A stretch of 56,295 bases of DNA from Acidimicrobiaceae bacterium (GTDB lineage: Bacteria; Actinomycetota; Acidimicrobiia; Acidimicrobiales; Ilumatobacteraceae): the NCBI GenBank assembly GCA_020637295.1, contig JACJWF010000018.1, positions 1-56,295 on the forward strand, read 5' to 3'. Positions 23,010 to 31,148 of the stretch are shown piece by piece. Positions within the stretch are counted from its first letter, which is position 1. Each line of letters begins with the position of its first letter. The position numbers were made by a program, and so were the translations under genes. The notes under the pieces are model-generated. The model did no database searches, was not told the DNA's origin, and saw only the letters and a program-made list of their open reading frames with translations.

Positions 23010-24626
23010 ATGCGTCAGCTCAGCGGGATGGATGTCAGCTTCCTCAACATGGAGACGCCGACGACGTTCGGCCACGTCTCGTCGTTGAACATCTACGACC
23101 CCACCACCGCGCCGGGCGGCGCCGGGTTGGAGGCGACGAAGGAGATCATCCTCGAGCGCATGGACCAGCTGGCGCCCTTCCGCCGCCGTCTCGTGGAGGT
23201 GCCGCTGGGCCTCGACCTGCCGTACTGGGTGGAGGACCCCCATTTCGACATCGACTTCCACGTGCGCCATCACGCCGTGCCGCCGCCGGGCACCCCGCAG
23301 CAGCTGGCCGACGCCGTCGCCCGCATCGTGGCCCGGCCGCTGGACCGCTCCCGCCCGCTGTGGGAGCTGTACGTCATCGAAGGGGTGGACAACGGCCGTC
23401 TCATCGCCCAGCTGACGAAGATCCACCACGCCACCATCGACGGGGCCTCCGGGGCACTGATGCTGGCCGCCATCCTCGACACCGACCCGGACTTCCGCCC
23501 GACCGGCGACCAGGCACCGTGGGAGCCGGAGGAGATCCCGTCCGACGACGAGCTGCTGCGGGTGACGGCGCGGGAGTACCTGCGCCGGCCGGAGAAGCTG
23601 ATCCGCCTCGGCATTCGCACCACGCGCGACCTGGCGAAGGCCACGCGCTCGGGTGGCCTGCGCACGCTCGCCGACCTGATGGCCCAGCCGATGCCCGGCC
23701 CGCTCGGCCAGATCGTCCGCGAGCGACTGCGGGGCAGCGCCGGCACCGAGGTCGACCGGCCACCGGCACTGCCGCCCACCCTGGCGCCGCGCACCCCGTT
23801 CAACCGGCCGATCAGCCCGCACCGCCGCTTCGCCTACACCACCGTGTCGCTGGAGCGGGCCAAGACGGTCCGCCGGGCGTTCGGCTGCACGTTCAACGAC
23901 GTGGTGATGACGGTGTGCTCCGGCACCCTGCGCCGCTACCTGGAGCACCACCAGTGCCTGCCGGCGGAGAGCCTGATCGCGATGGTGCCGGTGAGCGTGC
24001 GCACCGGCTCCGAGAGCGAGATGTACCAGAACCGGGTGTCCGCGCTGCTGGCCGACCTGGCCACCAACGAGGCCGACCCGATTGCGCGCCTGCGTCGCGT
24101 GCAGCAGAGCATGACCAGCGCGAAGGAGACCCTGGCGGCGATCCCCGCCGACACCCTGCAGGACTACACCCAGTTCGCCCCGCCGGCCATCGCTGCCCGG
24201 GCGATGCGGATGTACAGCCGGCTGCGGATCGCCGACCGCATGAACCCGCCGTTCAACCTGGTGATCAGCAACGTGCCCGGCCCGCAGCAGCCGCTGTACT
24301 CGGCCGGCGCCCGGCTGCAGCACTTCTACCCCGTGTCGACGCTGATCGACGGCCAGGGCCTGAACATGACGGTGCAGAGCTACAACGGCAACCTCGACTT
24401 TGGCTTCATCGCCTGCCGCGAGCTGGTCCCGGACGTCTGGGTCCTGGTGGACATGCTGCACGACGCCATGGACGAGCTGGTGGAGCTGGCCGAGGCCGCG
24501 CTGGCCCCGCTGCAGCCCAAGCCCGCCCCGGCGAAGAAGGCCCCGACCAAGAAGGCCCCGGCCAAGAAGGCGCCCGCCAAGAAGGCAGCGACGAAGAAGG
24601 CGGCTACGAAGCGAGCTGCTCGCTGA
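23010..24626 (+). CDS. Wax ester synthase/diacylglycerol acyltransferase (WS/DGAT) with histone-like tail
   Basis: This 538-aa enzyme transfers acyl groups from acyl-CoA to alcohols or diacylglycerol, making storage wax esters or triacylglycerol. The active-site motif HHATIDG is at 139-145 (HHxxxDG). PLWELYVIEG and NPPFNLVISNVPGP are family hallmarks, so the catalytic part (1 to ~500) is complete. The last 35 residues (504-538) are an unusual low-complexity tail of PAKKA/PTKKA/ATKKA units, as in histone H1-like and HU-like proteins. Such tails bind nucleic acid. The 3' end overlaps the GMC oxidoreductase gene by 23 nt on the other strand. Confidence 0.9.
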   Translation: MRQLSGMDVSFLNMETPTTFGHVSSLNIYDPTTAPGGAGLEATKEIILERMDQLAPFRRRLVEVPLGLDLPYWVEDPHFDIDFHVRHHAVPPPGTPQQLADAVARIVARPLDRSRPLWELYVIEGVDNGRLIAQLTKIHHATIDGASGALMLAAILDTDPDFRPTGDQAPWEPEEIPSDDELLRVTAREYLRRPEKLIRLGIRTTRDLAKATRSGGLRTLADLMAQPMPGPLGQIVRERLRGSAGTEVDRPPALPPTLAPRTPFNRPISPHRRFAYTTVSLERAKTVRRAFGCTFNDVVMTVCSGTLRRYLEHHQCLPAESLIAMVPVSVRTGSESEMYQNRVSALLADLATNEADPIARLRRVQQSMTSAKETLAAIPADTLQDYTQFAPPAIAARAMRMYSRLRIADRMNPPFNLVISNVPGPQQPLYSAGARLQHFYPVSTLIDGQGLNMTVQSYNGNLDFGFIACRELVPDVWVLVDMLHDAMDELVELAEAALAPLQPKPAPAKKAPTKKAPAKKAPAKKAATKKAATKRAAR

Positions 24627-25947
24627 GCCTGGCCGAGGTGCGCTCGGCCACCATCATCACCGGCAGGTGCGTGTTGGCCCGCGGCACACGGGGCAGCACG
24701 GACGCGTCGCAGACCCACAGGCCGTCGTGGCCGTGGACCCTGCCGTCGCCGTCGACCACCGCACCGGGGTCGCCCGCAGCCCCCATCCGGCACGTGGAGC
24801 TGGCGTGCACGTAGTCGCCTACGCCGCGGCGGATGCCGTCGTCAGTCGGGTCGTACGGCAGCACGTCGGCCACACGGCTGAGGGCGGCGCTGCGGAGCAA
24901 CCGCTCCGCCAGCGCGACGGCGGCGTGCATGCCCTCCATGTCCCGCTCGTCGCTGAGCAGGGCGAAGTCCACCTCGGGCTGGTCCTCCGGCCGGGTGCTG
25001 CGGAGGCGCACCGTGCCGCGGGACTCCACCCGCATGAGCGCGGCCATCACGAACCCGACCGACGGGTCGCCAGGGTCGGCCACGTCGACGGGGAGGACCT
25101 GGAGGTCGTCGGGCTCCCGCCACTGGCCGCGTAGGTAGGCCGCCACCGCCAGCCCGTCGCCGAACTCGGGCGGCTGCCGGTAGCGAACGGCGATCGGGAA
25201 GGACGGGTGGTCCTGCAAACCATGCCCGATGCCGGGCCGGTCCACCCCGGAGCGCAGCAGGACGGCCGGCGAGTGGATGGCACCGGCGCAGACCACCACC
25301 GTGCCGGCCTGGACCTCCTCCCCACCGGCCAGGCGGACCCCGGCGGCCCGTCGCCCGTCGAGCAGCACCCGGTCCACCAGCGCGTCGCCGCGCACCTCCA
25401 GGCCGGCCTCGCGTGCCGCCGGCAGGTACGCGGCGGCAGCGGACACCCGGTGCCCGGCGTGATCCCGGGTCAGCAACGACGCCTGCCCACCGATGCCGGC
25501 GGCCAGCAACGCCCGCGCGAGAGGGCCGCGTTCGGCGGGCGCGGAGGGGCGCAACGGGAGGCGCACGGCGGCGAACCAGCACTCGGCCTCGGCGGCGGAC
25601 CACCCTGCAGCACCGAACGCCGCGCCCCACTCGTCGTAGTCGGCCGGCACGCCCCGCAGCGCGAGCATGGCGTTGACGGCGGAACTGCCGCCCAGCCCTC
25701 GGCCCCGCAGGTACACCCGCGGGTCCTGCAGGTCCGTGCGGCGGGCGATCAGGTCGGGCCAGTGGCGGCCGGGCTCCTGCAGGGCCCGGTGGAACGACGG
25801 GCCGGTGACGCCGGCGGGCGGTTCGCCGTGGTCGTCGGGGCCGGCCTCCAGCAGCAGCACGGAGCGGCCGGCCGTCGCCTGCCGGGCGGCGACCACGCAG
25901 CCGGCGGACCCGGCGCCGACCACCACGACGTCGTAGTGCCCGGCCAT
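24604..25947 (-). CDS. GMC-family FAD-dependent oxidoreductase
   Basis: This 447-aa flavoprotein oxidises an alcohol. It starts with the FAD-binding YDVVVVGAGSAGCVVA and has GRGLGGSSAVNAMLALRG (GMC signature 1) and VVVCAGAIHSPAVLLRSG (signature 2). It ends with VCDASVLPRVPRANTHLPVMMVAER, the second FAD-contact region. HASSTCRMG replaces the more usual HxxGTCRMG. It is shorter than typical choline dehydrogenases (about 530 aa), mainly in the substrate domain. It follows the histidine phosphatase gene by 4 nt, so they share an operon. Substrate unknown. Confidence 0.86.
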   Translation of the reverse strand: MAGHYDVVVVGAGSAGCVVAARQATAGRSVLLLEAGPDDHGEPPAGVTGPSFHRALQEPGRHWPDLIARRTDLQDPRVYLRGRGLGGSSAVNAMLALRGVPADYDEWGAAFGAAGWSAAEAECWFAAVRLPLRPSAPAERGPLARALLAAGIGGQASLLTRDHAGHRVSAAAAYLPAAREAGLEVRGDALVDRVLLDGRRAAGVRLAGGEEVQAGTVVVCAGAIHSPAVLLRSGVDRPGIGHGLQDHPSFPIAVRYRQPPEFGDGLAVAAYLRGQWREPDDLQVLPVDVADPGDPSVGFVMAALMRVESRGTVRLRSTRPEDQPEVDFALLSDERDMEGMHAAVALAERLLRSAALSRVADVLPYDPTDDGIRRGVGDYVHASSTCRMGAAGDPGAVVDGDGRVHGHDGLWVCDASVLPRVPRANTHLPVMMVAERTSARLSEQLAS

Positions 25948-25951
25948 CCGG

Positions 25952-26614
25952 TCAGTCCTCGCGGCGCGGCGTCTCGGCCGGCAGGCCGGCGAGGTGGGCG
26001 TGGTCGTTGTAGCGGTGCAGGCACCAGGTGTTGCGACGCACCAACTCCAGTTCGGTGATCGAGGTGTTGAGGGTGCGGATCTGGAACCCGCCGGTGGCGG
26101 CCGTCTTCAGCGCCATGCGGAGGATGGCGTCGATGACCCCGCCGTGGCAGAAGACGGCGATGGTGGCACCGGCGTTCGGCTCGGTGACCGACCGCAGCGC
26201 GGAGCCCACCCGGTAGTGGAAGGCGGCAATGGTCTCGCCCTCGGGGAACAGGGTGGCGAAGGGGTCGTCGTCGTGCCAGCTGTCCGGCCCGGGGCTGTAG
26301 CGGTCCACGTACTCCTGGTAGGTGATGCCGTCGCACACCGGGCCAGGGTCGTGCTCGCCGAAGCCGGCCTCCACCTGCAGGGTGGCGGCGCCGAGGGAAG
26401 GCAGCACGATCTCCGCCGTCTCCTTCGCCCGCGGGTAGGCGCTGCTGACCACCAGGTCGGCGGTGAACTCGGGGTGCTCGGCCCAGCGGTCGCGCAGCCG
26501 GGCCGCCTGCCGGCGCCCCAGTTCGGAGAGGCCGGAGCACGTGCGGGGACCGCCGATGACCCGGTTGACGGTGACCTGGGACTCACCGTGGCGGACGAGG
26601 ATCAGGCGGGTCAT
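25952..26614 (-). CDS. Histidine phosphatase family protein
   Basis: This 220-aa protein has the RHG motif in LILVRHGES (3-11), so His9 is the phospho-acceptor. A second RxxxT region (YPRAKETAEI) and a later catalytic His (FCHGGVIDAIL) are also present. It belongs to the broad phosphoglycerate mutase-like phosphatases. The substrate is not determined; sugar phosphates or nucleotides are possible. ATG 26614 is set by TATGGT 7 nt upstream. It is divergent from purL, with the two -10 boxes about 60 nt apart. Confidence 0.86.
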   Translation of the reverse strand: MTRLILVRHGESQVTVNRVIGGPRTCSGLSELGRRQAARLRDRWAEHPEFTADLVVSSAYPRAKETAEIVLPSLGAATLQVEAGFGEHDPGPVCDGITYQEYVDRYSPGPDSWHDDDPFATLFPEGETIAAFHYRVGSALRSVTEPNAGATIAVFCHGGVIDAILRMALKTAATGGFQIRTLNTSITELELVRRNTWCLHRYNDHAHLAGLPAETPRRED

Positions 26615-26621
26615 GGCGCCG

Positions 26622-26627
26622 ACCATA
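26622..26627 (-). promoter_or_regulatory. -10 box (TATGGT) of a leaderless promoter for the histidine phosphatase gene
   Basis: TATGGT on the minus strand ends 7 nt before ATG 26614. Confidence 0.6.
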
Positions 26628-26647
26628 GCCGGGGGTGCTCGCGGCTT

Positions 26648-26698
26648 ACTTTTCGTTCGCGCGGGATGGGGGCCCCGCCGCGCCGGCCGTAGCGTCGG
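26648..26698 (+). promoter_or_regulatory. Shared purine promoter element of purL (ACTTTTCGTTC-N30-GTAGCGTCGG)
   Basis: ACTTTTCGTTC lies at 26648-26658 and GTAGCGTCGG at 26689-26698, 30 nt apart. The same two blocks at the same distance precede purN (35083-35133). TAGCGT inside the second block (26690-26695) is the -10 box, 7 nt before GTG 26703. The first block sits about 30 nt upstream of the -10 box, too far to be a -35, so it is a candidate site for a purine regulator. Confidence 0.7.
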
Positions 26699-26702
26699 CG
26701 CG

Positions 26703-29492
26703 GTGGGAGGAGGAGCACGGCTGACGATCCGCACCGTCGCCGCCGACCCCCGCTCCGCCGGCCTCCTGGCCGACGCCCACGCCCTCGGCGTCCACTCGGT
26801 CACGGCCATCGACGTCGCCGACGTGGTGTTCTTCGCCGAGGAGTTGCCTCCTGCGGCACAGGCCGCGATCGAGGCCGTGCTGGTGGACCCGCTGCTGCAG
26901 CAGGGCTCGTGGGAGGTCCCGGTCGGGGGTGTCGAGACGGCCCTGCTCCCCGGGGTCACCGACCCTGCGGCCACGGCGGTCCAGTTGGCCATGGCCACCA
27001 TCGGCCTGCCCCACGTGGGGGTGGCCACCGGTGCCCGCTTCGAGCCCCACGGCGACGTCAACGCTGCCGACCGGGCCGCGCTCGCCCACCGCCTGCTGGC
27101 CAACGATGTCATCGAGCGCTGGGCGGACGGTCCGATCGAGCCCCACTTCGTCGACGAGCACGCCACCGCCGACCACTCCGTCGACCACGTGGACGTCCGC
27201 GACCTGGACGACGAGGCGCTGCAGGCGCTGAGCCGCGAGCGGGGCCTGTCCCTCGACCTTGCCGAACTGCACGCCGTGGCCGCCCACTTCCGCACCGCCG
27301 GCCGTGCCCCCACCGACGTGGAACTGGAGACGCTGGCCCAGACGTGGTCGGAGCACTGCTCGCACAAGACCTTCCGCGCCCGCATCACCACGCCCGACGG
27401 CACCGAGGTCACCCCGCTGCTGCGCCAGCTGCGCGCCGCCACGGATGCCATCAACGCTCCCTTCCTGCGCAGCGCGTTCGTCGGCAACGCCGGCATCGTG
27501 TCGTTCAGCGAGGGGCGGACGCTGGCGGTGAAGGCGGAGACCCACAACCACCCGTCGGCCATCGAGCCGTTCGGCGGCGCCAACACCGGCGTCGGCGGCG
27601 TGATCCGCGACGTGATGGGCGCCGCCCACCACCCGATCGCCGTCACCGACATCCTCTGCTTCGGGCCGACCGACACCGACCCGGAGGGGCTGCCCGACGG
27701 GGTGTTGCACCCCCGCCTGGTGGAGCGTGGCGTGATCGAGGGTGTGGCCGACTACGGCAACAAGATCGGGCTGCCCACCGTGGCCGGCGCCGTGCTGTAC
27801 GACCCCGGCTACACCGCCAACCCGCTGGTCTACGCCGGGTGCATCGGGGTGGCCCGGGAGGGCGACTGGGAACTGCCCGGGCCGCAGCCGGGCGACCTGG
27901 TGGTGGTGCTCGGCGGGCGCACCGGGCGTGACGGCCTGCGCGGCGCCACGTTCTCCAGCGCGACGATGGACGCCACCACGGGCGACGTGGCCGGGGCGAG
28001 CGTGCAGATCGGCGACCCGATCACCGAGAAGTTGCTGATCGACGTGCTGCAGGAGTGCATCGGGCTGTACACCGCGATCACGGACTGCGGTGCCGGCGGG
28101 CTGTCCAGCGCGGTCGGCGAGATGGCCGAGGGCGTCGGCGCGGACGTGGACATGGCACTGGCGCCGCTGAAGTACCCGGGCCTGCGCCCGTGGGAGATCT
28201 GGCTCAGCGAGGCCCAGGAGCGCATGGTGATGGCCGTGCCGCCCGAGCAGTGGGGCACGCTCGACGAGCGCTGCCGCCGCCGAGGCGTGGAGGCCACCGT
28301 GCTGGGCACGTTCACGGGTGACGGGCTGCTGCGGGTGCGGGCGGGCGACCTGACCGTGCTGGAACTGGACACCCACTTCCTCCACGACGGGCGGCCCCAG
28401 CGGTCGATGGTGGCCGAACTGCCGTCGCCGCCCCGCGGCGCGGCCGAGCCGCCCGCCTGCCCGGACCCGGCGGCCACGCTGCTGGCCCTGCTGGCCCACC
28501 CGAACATCGCCAGCAAGGAACGCGTGGTCCGCCGGTACGACCACGAGATCCGCGGCACGTCGGTGGTCCGCCCGCTGGTCGGTGCGGCACACGACGGCCA
28601 CGCCGATGGCGTGGTGCTGGCCGAGCCGGCCGAGCGCCACGGCGTCGCCCTCGGCATCGGCGTGAACCCCTGGTACGGGATCGTCGACCCCGAGCACATG
28701 GCCCACGCCGTGGTGGACGAAGCCATCCGCAACGTGGTGGCCGTCGGCGCCGACCCCGCCAAGGTGGCGCTGCTGGACAACTTCAGCTGGGGCGACCCGC
28801 GCCGCCCGTCCACGCTGGGCGAACTGGTGGCGGCGGTGCAGGGATGCTGCGACGCGGCCGCGGCCCACGCCGCCCCGTTCGTCAGCGGCAAGGACTCGCT
28901 GAACAACGAGTACCTCGGCAGCGACGGGCAGCGCCACGCCGTGCCGCCCACGCTGGTGATCACGGCCATGGCGCACGTGCCCGACGCCGACCAGGTGGTC
29001 ACGCCGGACCTCAAGGGGGCGGGCAACCTGCTCGTGCTGCTCGGCCGCACCCACACGGAGTTCGGCGGCAGCCACTTCGCGCTGGTGCACGACCTGCCGC
29101 TGGAGTGCGGCCCGGTGCCGGCGCCGGACCCCGACGCCCCGGCCCGCTACCGGGCGCTGCACGCCGCGCTCGCCACCGGGCGGGTCCGTGCCTGCCACGA
29201 CCTCAGCGAGGGCGGCCTGGCCGTGGCATCGGCCGAGATGGCGATCGCCGGCCGGCTGGGCGTGCGGATCGACACCCTGCCCCACGCCGACATCGCCACC
29301 GGCCTGTTCGCCGAGTCCAACAGCCGGTTCCTCTGCGAGGTGGCGCCCGGCGACGTGGACTGGTTCCTCGGTGCCGTCGGTGGCACCGCGCTGGTCGTCG
29401 GCCGGGTCACGGGCGACGGCCGGCTGACGATGCCCGGCGTGGACCTGCCGCTGGAGGCCGCCGTCACCGCGTTCACCGGGGGGCACCGGTGA
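26703..29492 (+). CDS. purL: Phosphoribosylformylglycinamidine synthase with PurS-like N-terminus (PurL)
   Basis: PurL amidates FGAR to FGAM in step 4 of purine synthesis, using ammonia from PurQ. This 929-aa form begins with a region of about 80 residues resembling PurS (TIRTVAADPRSAGLLADAHALGV). It continues with the linker helix (LAQTWSEHCSHKTFR) and two AIRS-type halves: KAETHNHPSAIEPFGGANTGVGGVIRD, then DNFSWGDPR and PFVSGKDSLNNE. The glutaminase is absent and encoded next door. GTG 26703 is chosen because TAGCGT lies 7 nt upstream (leaderless); CTG 26721 after GGAGGAGGAG is an alternative. It starts the purL-purQ-purC-purF run. Confidence 0.93.
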   Translation: MGGGARLTIRTVAADPRSAGLLADAHALGVHSVTAIDVADVVFFAEELPPAAQAAIEAVLVDPLLQQGSWEVPVGGVETALLPGVTDPAATAVQLAMATIGLPHVGVATGARFEPHGDVNAADRAALAHRLLANDVIERWADGPIEPHFVDEHATADHSVDHVDVRDLDDEALQALSRERGLSLDLAELHAVAAHFRTAGRAPTDVELETLAQTWSEHCSHKTFRARITTPDGTEVTPLLRQLRAATDAINAPFLRSAFVGNAGIVSFSEGRTLAVKAETHNHPSAIEPFGGANTGVGGVIRDVMGAAHHPIAVTDILCFGPTDTDPEGLPDGVLHPRLVERGVIEGVADYGNKIGLPTVAGAVLYDPGYTANPLVYAGCIGVAREGDWELPGPQPGDLVVVLGGRTGRDGLRGATFSSATMDATTGDVAGASVQIGDPITEKLLIDVLQECIGLYTAITDCGAGGLSSAVGEMAEGVGADVDMALAPLKYPGLRPWEIWLSEAQERMVMAVPPEQWGTLDERCRRRGVEATVLGTFTGDGLLRVRAGDLTVLELDTHFLHDGRPQRSMVAELPSPPRGAAEPPACPDPAATLLALLAHPNIASKERVVRRYDHEIRGTSVVRPLVGAAHDGHADGVVLAEPAERHGVALGIGVNPWYGIVDPEHMAHAVVDEAIRNVVAVGADPAKVALLDNFSWGDPRRPSTLGELVAAVQGCCDAAAAHAAPFVSGKDSLNNEYLGSDGQRHAVPPTLVITAMAHVPDADQVVTPDLKGAGNLLVLLGRTHTEFGGSHFALVHDLPLECGPVPAPDPDAPARYRALHAALATGRVRACHDLSEGGLAVASAEMAIAGRLGVRIDTLPHADIATGLFAESNSRFLCEVAPGDVDWFLGAVGGTALVVGRVTGDGRLTMPGVDLPLEAAVTAFTGGHR

Positions 29493-30202
29493 GCCGGCCG
29501 ACCGCCATGGTGCTGGCCGCCCCCGGCACCAACCGCGACCACGATGTGGCGTTCGCGCTGGACCTCGCCGGCGCGGACAGCCGGATCACCCTGCTGGCCG
29601 AGTTGCTGGCGACGCCGGCGCTGCTCGACGACGTGCAACTGCTCGTGGTGGCCGGCGGGTTCAGCTACGCCGACGCCCTCGGCGCCGGGCGGATGTGGTC
29701 GCTGGCCCTCACCCACGGGGTCGGCGACGCGCTGCAGCGGTTCGTCGCCGCGGGCCATCCGGTCCTCGGGATCTGCAACGGGTTCCAGGTGCTCACCGGC
29801 ACCCACCTGCTGCCCGGCTCGCTGGCCCACAACGAGAGCGGCCACTTCCAGTGCGAATGGGTCCGGCTGGAGGCCCCGACCTCCCGCTGCGTGTGGACCG
29901 AGGGCCTGGACCCGGTGGAGTGCCCGATCGCCCACGGCGAGGGCCGCTACGTGCACCCGGACGCCGCCGGCCTGGCCGGCGCCGGGCAGGTGGCGCTGCG
30001 CTACGCACCGGGCCACAACCCCAACGGGTCGGCGGCGGACATCGCCGGGGTGTGCGACCCGAGCGGTGTCGTGCTCGGGTTGATGCCCCACCCGGAGAAC
30101 CATGTGATCGCCCGCCAGCACCCGCGCCACACCCGCGGCCGCGCCGGCGGGCTCGGCCTGGCCCTGTTCGAGCGCGGTGTGCGCTACGCGAAGGAGCACT
30201 GA
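29489..30202 (+). CDS. purQ: Phosphoribosylformylglycinamidine synthase glutaminase subunit (PurQ)
   Basis: This 237-aa class I glutaminase supplies ammonia to PurL. The nucleophile Cys is in VLGICNGFQVL, and the His-Glu pair in LMPHPENHV near the C-terminus, so the triad is complete. An internal GGFSYADALGAG motif is typical of PurQ. The GTG start overlaps the purL stop (GTGA), so the two subunits are translationally coupled, as suits a complex. PurC follows after 1 nt. Confidence 0.93.
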   Translation: MSRPTAMVLAAPGTNRDHDVAFALDLAGADSRITLLAELLATPALLDDVQLLVVAGGFSYADALGAGRMWSLALTHGVGDALQRFVAAGHPVLGICNGFQVLTGTHLLPGSLAHNESGHFQCEWVRLEAPTSRCVWTEGLDPVECPIAHGEGRYVHPDAAGLAGAGQVALRYAPGHNPNGSAADIAGVCDPSGVVLGLMPHPENHVIARQHPRHTRGRAGGLGLALFERGVRYAKEH

Positions 30203-30203
30203 C

Positions 30204-31148
30204 GTGGACCCGTTCCTCGACGTCGACCTCCCCCTGCCGGACCGCCGCGACGGCAAGGTGCGGGTCAGCTACGCCCTGCCGGACGATGCCGGTGGGCCGC
30301 GCCGCTTGTTCGTCACGACGGACCGCCTCTCGGCGTTCGACCGGATCATCGCCGGCGTGCCGTACAAGGGGCAGGTCCTCAACCAGTTGGCCGCCTGGTG
30401 GTTCGGGCAGACGACGGACATCGTGCCCAACCATGTCCTGTCGCTGCCCGACCCCAACGCGCTGATCGCCCGTGCCGCCACCCCGCTCACCGTCGAGGTC
30501 GTCGTCCGTGGGTACATCACCGGCGTCACGTCCACCTCGCTGTGGAAGCAGTACGCCGACGGCGCCCGGGTGATCTACGGGCACCCCTTCCCCGACGGGA
30601 TGCGCAAGAACACCGCGCTCCCCTACGCCCTCGTCACCCCGACCACGAAGGGCACCGGCGGCCTGCACGACGTGCCGCTAACGGTGGCGGAGGTTGCCGA
30701 CCAGGGGCTGGTGCCCGCCAAGCGCTGGGGGGAGGTGGTGGAGGCCGCGCTGCTGCTGTTCCGCCGCGGGCAGGAGGTAGCCGCGCAGGCCGGGCTGATC
30801 CTCGCCGACACCAAGTACGAGTTCGGCACTGCGGAGGACGGCAGCCTGCTGCTGATCGACGAGGTGCACACGCCGGACAGTTCCCGCTACTGGGTGGCGG
30901 ACAGCTACGAGGCCCGGCTGGCGGCGGGCGAGGAGCCGGAGAGCCTGGACAAGGAAGTCGTCCGCCGGGCGCTGCTGGACGCCGGCTACTCCGGCGACGG
31001 TGAGCCGCCGTTGCTGCCGGCAGAGGTGTGGGAGGCTGCCTCGCGGCGCTACATCGACGCGTTCCAGCGTCTCACCGGCACCATGTTCGAACCAGGGGCG
31101 TACCCCGTCCCGCCACGTCTGAAGGAGGCCCTGCGCGATGTCCTCTGA
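30204..31148 (+). CDS. purC: SAICAR synthase (PurC)
   Basis: PurC joins aspartate to CAIR using ATP (step 8 of purine synthesis). The 314-aa length is the longer PurC type. Visible motifs are VRVSYALPDD, the ATP-grasp-like LFVTTDRLSAFDRIIAGVPYKGQVLNQL, VVRGYITGVTSTSLWKQY, LADTKYEFG and LIDEVHTPDSSRYW. GTG 30204 has AAGGAG 7 nt upstream. PurF begins inside its 3' end (11-nt overlap). Confidence 0.94.
   Translation: MDPFLDVDLPLPDRRDGKVRVSYALPDDAGGPRRLFVTTDRLSAFDRIIAGVPYKGQVLNQLAAWWFGQTTDIVPNHVLSLPDPNALIARAATPLTVEVVVRGYITGVTSTSLWKQYADGARVIYGHPFPDGMRKNTALPYALVTPTTKGTGGLHDVPLTVAEVADQGLVPAKRWGEVVEAALLLFRRGQEVAAQAGLILADTKYEFGTAEDGSLLLIDEVHTPDSSRYWVADSYEARLAAGEEPESLDKEVVRRALLDAGYSGDGEPPLLPAEVWEAASRRYIDAFQRLTGTMFEPGAYPVPPRLKEALRDVL

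Noticed and set aside
26646..29486. Long open frame opposite purL
   Set aside because: Composition (His, Gly, Val, Arg rich) is the complement of a strongly biased GC-rich gene; no domain is visible.
26721..29492. CTG as the purL start, after a strong GGAGGAGGAG
   Set aside because: TAGCGT 7 nt before GTG 26703 gives a leaderless start that matches many genes here, including purN. CTG is kept as an alternative only.
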